Source: Discostella pseudostelligera
Taxonomy: Eukaryota; Bacillariophyta; Thalassiosirophyceae; Thalassiosirales; Thalassiosiraceae
Length of the DNA: 21,459 nucleotides
NCBI GenBank assembly: GCA_036940085.1
Contig: JALLBK010000809.1
Coordinates: 1-21,459 of the forward strand
Reading direction: 5' to 3'
Shown: positions 15,480 to 21,459 of the stretch, piece after piece
Layout of the letters: each line of letters begins with the position of its first letter
How positions within the stretch are numbered: position 1 is the first letter of the stretch
Position numbers and translations under genes: made by a program
Notes under the pieces: generated by a model
Told to the model about the DNA's origin: nothing
Database searches by the model: none
The model's input: the letters and a program-made list of their open reading frames with translations, nothing else

Positions 15480-17829
15480 ATGGCACTTGGGTACAACGCA
15501 TCGCGTCGCCGTGGCAGGGCGAGTAAAGGCATTTCCATCATAGCCTTCACTACTACCGCAATGCTCAGAATACTAGAAGTTTCATCGATGGTCAACCCAT
15601 CCCCTACTGTTGCTGCATATCGTTCCTGTGTGCATAGACACCATGGTAGTCTTCCATTCTCGTCAACGTTAATGATGTCGGAGAGTGACGAACCATCAAT
15701 AGCCGCTGCGACAAGCACACCATCCGGGCGATCGCAGCGCAAGGCCGCTCAACGCGCTCGGAAACAAATTAAGCAAGGGCAGGTCAACATCAACAAGGAG
15801 ACCTCACAACATCCTGACGCAATACTTAAGCGGAAACTGCAAATGGATCATCGTCAGTTATCAGGAACGGTTCACCGAAGGAAACACGATTTTGCACAGC
15901 GAGCTACCTTCTTGCAAGAGAGAGAGAAACTGAATGATAACTTCGACGTGAACCTCGATGGGCTGCGAGGCAATCAACTGACCAATACCAATATCCATCC
16001 TGTGGAGAATCCATATGATCATGCAAATAATCTTCCTGTTGTCCACCCATTGCATTCTACTGCTATCGAGAAACTGGACATTCAGTCTACTACTGCCGAT
16101 GATGTTGTCAAGGCGATTAAACGGGCACAAAACTATCATGATATGCATGATATTCGAGAGATTGCACACTTTTTATTGGAGGAGGTTGGTGAGTGATCAT
16201 ATGGTATTTTACTTGACTAGTTATGTCTAACTTGTTCCCATCGCTCACTAATTCTCAATGGGCTTATTGTCACCGTCTAGATATATCGTTCGCCTATGGA
16301 TATCGAGGATCCCTCTTATCACGTCTTGCCGTTGCATCTTTACATCTAAATAATCATGACATTGCCGAACGCTGCATCACTGAAAGAAGGATCTCACATC
16401 GATCGTCGATGCTTGCCCTGGAATCGGCTGCGATCATTCGAGGCTTGATTAGGTGCCATTATATTAAAGAGGCTTGGGAGGTGTTGGAGGATGAACTTAG
16501 TTTGCCCTTGGACGGATGGGTAAGCTTCAACAATGTCAAGGACGATGATGAGGTTCGCTTGGAAGAAGAATCGGTACGTCGTCAACTGGAAAGTCGGGAG
16601 AGGCTTGTACATCGGGCACGTAGTATCGCGTCAATAGCATCGCGTCATTTCTATGAAGAGGAACCAACGGCAGGAATCAAAGCCATTCAAAAGCTGAAAG
16701 AAATGAGTAGTATTGTGAACGAAGCTGGAATAACTGCCGAAGAATTGAACATATCGTGGGAAAGGATCGTGAAAGGGGCTGCACAGTGTGAGAGCAAGCG
16801 ACGAGGTGGCAAATGGGCGAGTGGTGATGAGAAAAGCGAAGAGCATTCTAGCCAATGGCCTTGCAACATTGTGTATGTGGTTCTTGATGCCATGATTTCG
16901 TTCCCTTCCGAGAACAATGATGTCACGTTTGAAGCCTTGAGTAATGCATTGGTACGGCGAACATGTTTCGTGACTGGAGCAGTAGACATGAATGGATGCC
17001 CAGAAGCAGATCGGGGAGAAGTAGCATTCATTGGCCGCAGTAACGTAGGCAAATCGAGCCTTGTAAATATGGTGAGTACGTTGGATCAGGACCCGCATTT
17101 CGTCATGTGTGTATGATATGCAAATCTCATCCTTCATTTTGTTCACTAACTGCCTCGACTGCAGCTAACTAATCGCAAGTCACTTGCATTCATTAGCAAA
17201 ACCCCTGGAAAGACCCAACAGTTCAACTATTTCGCTGTCAACGATAAACCAGACCTTGAACGTCAAATCCGGTACGGTGATGAGGTTCTTGGATCCAAGG
17301 ACCGAGATTCATTTTACATTGTCGACCTGCCAGGTTTTGGTTTTGCGAAAGTGCCTCAGAAGCAACGCCAGGAGTGGTCCGATTTTATGGATGAATACCT
17401 GAAAAAGAGAGAAAGTGAGCGTACCAATTTCACCTGAATTGATTGTATATGTGATCTATCAATATCCAACACCTTTTCACTTCTTCACAACTTGTAGCAC
17501 TTCGTGTGATATTTCATCTCATAGATGCAAGGCACGGGCCAACTGAGGAGGATGCAAAGATTATGCATAAGGTGGGTACGATCATGGGTAGCAAAGAACA
17601 GCGAAACAATGCAAAATACATCATCATCTTGACAAAAGCGGATAAGAATGTTAAGAGTGCTTCATCGGAGAAAAATCCTGGAAAGGTATCCAAGTCAGTG
17701 TTAGACAAGTTGATGAACACCATGAAATCGAACCAGGTGGGCTACGCCCCAATCGTTTTAACGTCCGCAGAGACACGATTGGGCAGGGATGAAGTATGGA
17801 AATATCTAAGGCTAGCAGCTGAGAAATAA
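15480..17829 (+). CDS. EngB: EngB/YihA-family GTPase with long N-terminal helical extension (four exons)
   Basis: The exons are 15480-16188, 16281-17071, 17165-17414 and 17498-17829, with introns of 92, 93 and 83 bp (donors GTGAGT, GTGAGT, GTGAGC), giving 693 residues. The last 210 residues are a complete EngB-type GTPase: G1 GRSNVGKSS (488-496), LTNRKS, switch SKTPGKTQ (511-518), G3 DLPGFGFA (554-561), the family motif LIDARHGPTEED, G4 TKAD (629-632) and G5 TSAE (672-675). EngB proteins assist large-subunit assembly of bacterial-type ribosomes, so a plastid or mitochondrial ribosome role is inferred. Bacterial EngB is about 200 residues; here some 480 residues precede it, with helical pairs (KAIKRAQNYHDMHDIREIAHFLL; AWEVLEDEL) that may be PPR/TPR-like. 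The first 50 residues are basic with a hydrophobic patch, likely organelle-targeting but not decisive between compartments. Confidence 0.93.
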
Positions 17830-17934
17830 GTCATTAAATGCTGCCTGCGAGTATTATTCTACTCAAGCTCATCGATGATCTGAGCGTGATTGCCGACGAA
17901 ATGCACACGGTTGAAATATTACCGCTGGTTCTTC

Positions 17935-19126
17935 TTAATTTCCAACTTTCAGAGCCTCCTTGAGAGTATTTCCTTTACCAACGAGTACTCGTTTCATCAA
18001 GTTTATCGCCCCAGAAATCTGACTCTTTGCCAGCAAACGAAAGCTTTTGGGGACCAAGGTGGAGACCAATATGCTGATGGGGCTTCTCCACGGGAATCCA
18101 ATACCTGCCATGTCCATCGGGATCTTATTCCTCGCATCCGTGGTAATTACGTTTCCGATTTCATCAAGTAGAACCAGCGTAGGAATCGATTTCACTTTGA
18201 ATTTATCGCCAAGATATTGCCCTCGTTGTCCCATGGCTTCATTGGGCGGCAATGCCAGCCAATTCATATGAGTAAAGTATTGTCCAAAAGCGTCGACAGT
18301 TCGACATCTAGATATCCACACGATTTCAAATTCATCCTTTTTACCTCGGCGGGAATTCATCTTGTTGTAGAAGTTCACAAGATCGGGTGTGAACTGTCTG
18401 CATGGACCGCACCTGTGGTAATGAGGGACGTGCGGGTGCGCCATAAGAATACCACCACCCACAGATCAGCGACATGATAACATCATACGTATTACAAACT
18501 CACCAATCAGCACTAAAGTACAAGCCCACAACTTTCTTTCCACTCAATGCCTCATTAGTATAATGCTGGTGAACCTGTGCATGTGCCTCATCAACCATTT
18601 CTAACGATAGCAGCATATCTCCCAATAGATCAATATACGGTCCTGATTGTACGACGGGTGTGGGTGTGACAATTTCTGCTTGTGATTCTTGTCTCGGTTC
18701 AGATGCATTATCTGCCGTTCCCACATCGTCAATGGATTCTACATTATCAATGTTAGATTCTGTTGTTGAGTCGGCGTCGTCAGTGTTCTCGCTGCTTGTG
18801 TCGCCTGTAGCAGCCACTGAAGCCATGTCCTCTACAAGTTCATCATCGACAATGTCTTCTATCATCACAATACTCTCTGTATCTGAATTCTCTACCAACA
18901 CTGTTGTCGCATCCTCCATCAACTCGCCCAAATCTCTGACGTCTTCCATATCATCACATACTACGACGGTGGCATCGTTCTCGGCGGGTGTGGTAGCTGT
19001 CGCCGCTTCGTCACCAACAGTCAATACTTCTTGGCCATCGGAACATTGAGAAAAGATAGTCACGAAAACTAGTGCAAGGACGAGGATACCTCGACGCCAG
19101 AGTGCGGCGGTAGATGTTGAATTCAT
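17935..19126 (-). CDS. Secretory nucleoredoxin/tryparedoxin-like thioredoxin with acidic N-terminal region (two exons)
   Basis: Exon 1 (19126-18504) and exon 2 (18412-17935) flank a 91-bp intron (GTGAGT...CACAG, phase 2) that splits the Trp codon of the active site. The 366-residue product has a signal peptide (MNSTSTAALWRRGILVLALVFVTIFSQC), then about 130 residues very rich in D, E, S, T and V with only two or three Arg and no Lys. The thioredoxin-fold domain begins near 195: KKVVGLYFSADWCGPC with WCGPC at 208-212, FTPDLVNFYNKM, FEIVWISRC, WLALPPNEA, FKVKSIPTLVLLD, and GNVITTDAR. WLALP and IPTLVLLD are nucleoredoxin/tryparedoxin signatures. Residues after FPW are basic and helical. I infer disulfide redox work in the secretory pathway; the residue after the predicted cleavage is not aromatic, so plastid targeting is not indicated. 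It converges with EngB (105-bp gap) and diverges from SIT. Confidence 0.9.
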
Positions 19127-19709
19127 TGTTCAATTGTTTGGATTATGATGGGGCTGACGTTCCGTCGATCGCCTGGAATATCAAAGGCAATGGCGTCGGA
19201 CATCAACATCATCATGGTCATGGTGGTTGGCCTCGGCCCTGCCCTCCGCTCCAAGTGGAAGCTTGAGGGTGATGAGTGATGACGTCAAATTTCTTCCACG
19301 TGGAAAGCCAAGATGGCTTCTTCGCTAAAACTCTTGCCACCCCCCAGTGAGCGATCAGCCACGTCATCCATCTTCCTCCTCGTCCAATAATTTGAGCGCG
19401 AGAGGAGGTGTTGCGATGCGGGAAAGAGAAGACAAAAAGAAAACACGAGACGATGATGGACACTCCACTCCGCCCACCATCCTCCACCATCCACCTACCG
19501 CTACCGCGCCACCGACTGCCGCTGCATCCACCGCCAACCAACGATACTTCGCAGAACGAGACGATGATGGCGCTGCATTTATCTGATGTGGGTTCATATT
19601 ATTTGGTTAATCGACATCTCCGATAGAGAATTAGCGTAGCGCATTGTTCCGTATCTGCTACTCTAGTGCTCACATTCTTCTTAGATCATCCGGCTTCGAC
19701 TGTACCATC
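19127..19709. promoter_or_regulatory. Divergent promoter between the secretory thioredoxin (-) and the silicon transporter (+)
   Basis: This 583-bp region contains a full CRE/bZIP site TGACGTCA at 19280-19287 and, 6 bp further, a 12-bp palindrome TTCCACGTGGAA at 19294-19305 with a CACGTG core. It lies 150-180 bp from the thioredoxin ATG and about 400 bp from the SIT ATG. TTCTTCTTAG just before 19685 resembles a 3' splice site, so SIT may have a 5'-UTR intron. No TTCCCGCC word is present. The ORFs here are low-complexity and not supported. Confidence 0.55.
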
Positions 19710-21398
19710 ATGTGCGGTGCGCAACCACAACAACAACAACAACAACAACAACCCGGGGCGCAATCGCCTCCATCGATGAATGAAGAACTTTCCCTCGAAC
19801 TGCAACCTACGGCTGCATCATATAAAACAACTCCATCTCCTACCGTCAAAGATGAAGAAGATCACATACTGAACGTGTCCGATGTTGAGCACGAACATGG
19901 AAATGGTGATAATCTCACACCACTCAATATCATCAAGTACATTATTTCCCTTGCCATCCTTGTATTTTCCATCGTCATCACCGTTTCTCTCATCTTCAAC
20001 AAAAGCACAAATCTATCCAGTGATGTTTCTCCGTGGCTAGCCCTATGTGTATTATTTGGAGCCATCATATGGTTGGGAATAATGGAGGGACAACAGGCCT
20101 CACTCGTCGGCCTCACTGGAGTCGTTGATCATTTAGTCTACAAGGACACACACCCCATCGCATACAAACATATACAATTGGCATACTGGGGGAATAATTT
20201 GGATAGATATGTTAATGGGCGTCAATTCTTGGTGGTTCTGATGGTGTTCGTTATCAACTTGTGCGGGGCACCACTTCCAGGAAGTGAAGATAGCTTTGGA
20301 CTACCCGACATTATTCAGGAGATATTCCTCGGATCGGGATTGGCAATGATATTGATGACGGCCATGATCAGTCAGCTGCCTCCGCAAGTCAATGCATCGC
20401 ATTGCATGATTGATTTCATCAACAACTACTTTGCATTGTTTACATTATACACGGCATTGGTGGTTGAGTTCTTGGGTGTCTGTCATGTGTGTTACCTCGT
20501 GCAGAATATAATTTCACTGATATCCGGGAAGCCCATCAAGACGAATGAAGAACCGCGGACGTTGTTTCAATCGATATTCTTCTGGGTGCGGGTGTTATTG
20601 TCACTTGCCATCGTGTGCTTTTCAATGGCTGTCACGATGGTCGCGTTGTTCCAAGGGAAAACGACCATGTGGGCTGGAGTGCCGGATGTGGTGTCTCTCA
20701 TCCTATTCTTTATTCTAATTGCCATTGTGGGAATGTTGGAGTCTATGCAAATCGCCTTCTTGGCAACTTCCAAAATGCGAAAGGAACATCGCGGCACATC
20801 CTTTTTTGGGAAAAAGACAGTCGAGGCTATCTCGAAAGGTCAAAATCTGCCAGCATTCTTCATTGGACGGCAGCTCATGGTCGTGAGTTGTTTCTTCATT
20901 CTCGCCCGTGTTACCACTCTCGATGTACCCGTTGGAGAGGGGGAGAACATCTTTGGTGTGTCCGATGGCGTCCAGGCATTTTTGAATTCGGGGTTGCACG
21001 CTGCCTTATTAATGACGGTTTTGGGCAGCAGTACTTGGAAGTTGGCTGCGTCAGCGTACCCGGTGGCATTTGTGAACACCCCATTCACCTACGTTCTGTT
21101 GTATTTGGGGTTATTTCTAGATTGGATAGGAATTTGCTCGGGAGCATGGATTTTGGCAAGAATAGAAAAGAGAATCATGAATCTGCAACTAGATGAAACG
21201 TATGTTGGAACACCGGAGAACCCAGTTTTGAGCAGAGATGCTCTGGATAGCATCATGGCGGAAAGCATTATGGCATCTGCGGATGCGTTAGATGTGATAG
21301 ATGGACCACCACAGGCTTCCGAAGCAGAGTATGCGGAGGAAGAGCATACTACTGCTGATATTGAGAAGGGAACTTCGGTTGCAAAGTCAGCAAACTAG
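19710..21398 (+). CDS. SIT: Silicon transporter (SIT family), Na+-coupled silicic acid carrier
   Basis: SITs move silicic acid across the plasma membrane of diatoms for wall formation. The first ATG gives 562 residues, the usual SIT length (about 550), intronless. Ten membrane spans in two related halves can be drawn. Hallmarks of half 1: MEGQQASLVGL (EGxQ at 126-129), NGRQFLVVLMVFVINLCGAPLPG (GRQ at 170-172) and NASHCMIDFINNYF (232-235, usually CMLD). Half 2 has TTMWAGVP, ESMQIAF at 344-347 where EGxQ is expected, and IGRQ at 386-388, followed by ARVTTLDV and NIFGVSDG. The N-terminus holds eight Gln from a CAA repeat and an acidic stretch; the C-terminal tail (about 490-562) is acidic and cytosolic by the usual topology. 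The Gly-to-Ser change in the second motif is the main departure from the family. Confidence 0.96.
   Translation: MCGAQPQQQQQQQQPGAQSPPSMNEELSLELQPTAASYKTTPSPTVKDEEDHILNVSDVEHEHGNGDNLTPLNIIKYIISLAILVFSIVITVSLIFNKSTNLSSDVSPWLALCVLFGAIIWLGIMEGQQASLVGLTGVVDHLVYKDTHPIAYKHIQLAYWGNNLDRYVNGRQFLVVLMVFVINLCGAPLPGSEDSFGLPDIIQEIFLGSGLAMILMTAMISQLPPQVNASHCMIDFINNYFALFTLYTALVVEFLGVCHVCYLVQNIISLISGKPIKTNEEPRTLFQSIFFWVRVLLSLAIVCFSMAVTMVALFQGKTTMWAGVPDVVSLILFFILIAIVGMLESMQIAFLATSKMRKEHRGTSFFGKKTVEAISKGQNLPAFFIGRQLMVVSCFFILARVTTLDVPVGEGENIFGVSDGVQAFLNSGLHAALLMTVLGSSTWKLAASAYPVAFVNTPFTYVLLYLGLFLDWIGICSGAWILARIEKRIMNLQLDETYVGTPENPVLSRDALDSIMAESIMASADALDVIDGPPQASEAEYAEEEHTTADIEKGTSVAKSAN
19728..19751 (+). repeat. 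(CAA)8 microsatellite inside the SIT coding region
   Basis: Eight uninterrupted CAA codons follow CAA-CCA near the start of the silicon transporter and encode eight Gln. Pure trinucleotide runs are prone to length variation between strains, here in frame and in the cytosolic N-terminus. Confidence 0.95.
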
Positions 21399-21459
21399 AC
21401 GGTGGTTTCAATACATGTATTTGTTTGTTTAGAATATATAATTGCCTAGTAGTGTGATG

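Noticed and set aside
19347..19626. Plus and minus ORFs in the SIT divergent promoter
   Set aside because: Low-complexity Pro/Thr/His or Gly/Val/Ser translations driven by CCACC repeats; no domain or signal.

Overview
The window looks like nuclear DNA of a centric diatom, probably thalassiosiroid. Three things support this. (1) A full-length SIT-family silicon transporter lies at 19710-21398. (2) An outer-arm axonemal dynein intermediate chain (DNAI1/IC1 type) lies at 8889-11009; this fits centric diatoms, whose sperm are flagellated, and not pennates, which lack flagella. (3) Several predicted proteins start with a signal peptide followed by an aromatic residue (SSA|FIMP, TNA|FHAP, TAG|FTTP, TVA|YVP), the bipartite plastid-targeting style of diatoms. 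Introns are few, 83-102 bp long, with GTAAG/GTGAG donors. Genes are dense: eleven in 21.5 kb.

Layout, left to right. An ER-type RING-H2 plus CUE ubiquitin ligase (gp78/AMFR architecture) at 578-3475 (+). A mitochondrion-like EF-hand protein at 3905-6018 (+), which carries two assembly scars. A plastid-targeted degenerate metallo-beta-lactamase-fold protein at 6157-7842 (-). Mitochondrial ribosomal protein uL23m at 8319-8714 (+). DNAI1 at 8889-11009 (-). A plastid-targeted TspO/MBR protein at 11546-12478 (-). A Q/N/Y-rich and Met-rich probable plastid protein with a possible Coa1/Tim21-like C-terminus at 12953-14203 (+). A small two-exon plastid single-span membrane protein at 14365-14938 (-). 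A four-exon EngB/YihA GTPase with a very long N-terminal region at 15480-17829 (+). A two-exon secretory nucleoredoxin-like thioredoxin with an acidic region at 17935-19126 (-). The silicon transporter at 19710-21398 (+).

The genes form four divergent pairs that share intergenic promoters: 7843-8318, 12479-12952, 14939-15479 and 19127-19709. The first three flank mostly organelle-targeted genes and carry 2-5 copies of an E2F/YY1-like word (TTCCCGCCATTT or TTTCCCGCCAAA), including one perfect inverted pair. The fourth, serving SIT and the secreted thioredoxin, lacks that word and instead holds a TGACGTCA site and a palindromic G-box.

No tRNA, rRNA, transposon, CRISPR or viral gene was seen. 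The most notable items are the two identical-length 72-bp duplications around single Ns (an assembly artefact breaking a real gene), the shared promoter word, the SIT/thioredoxin divergent pair, the metal-site-depleted plastid MBL protein, and the long-N-terminus EngB.
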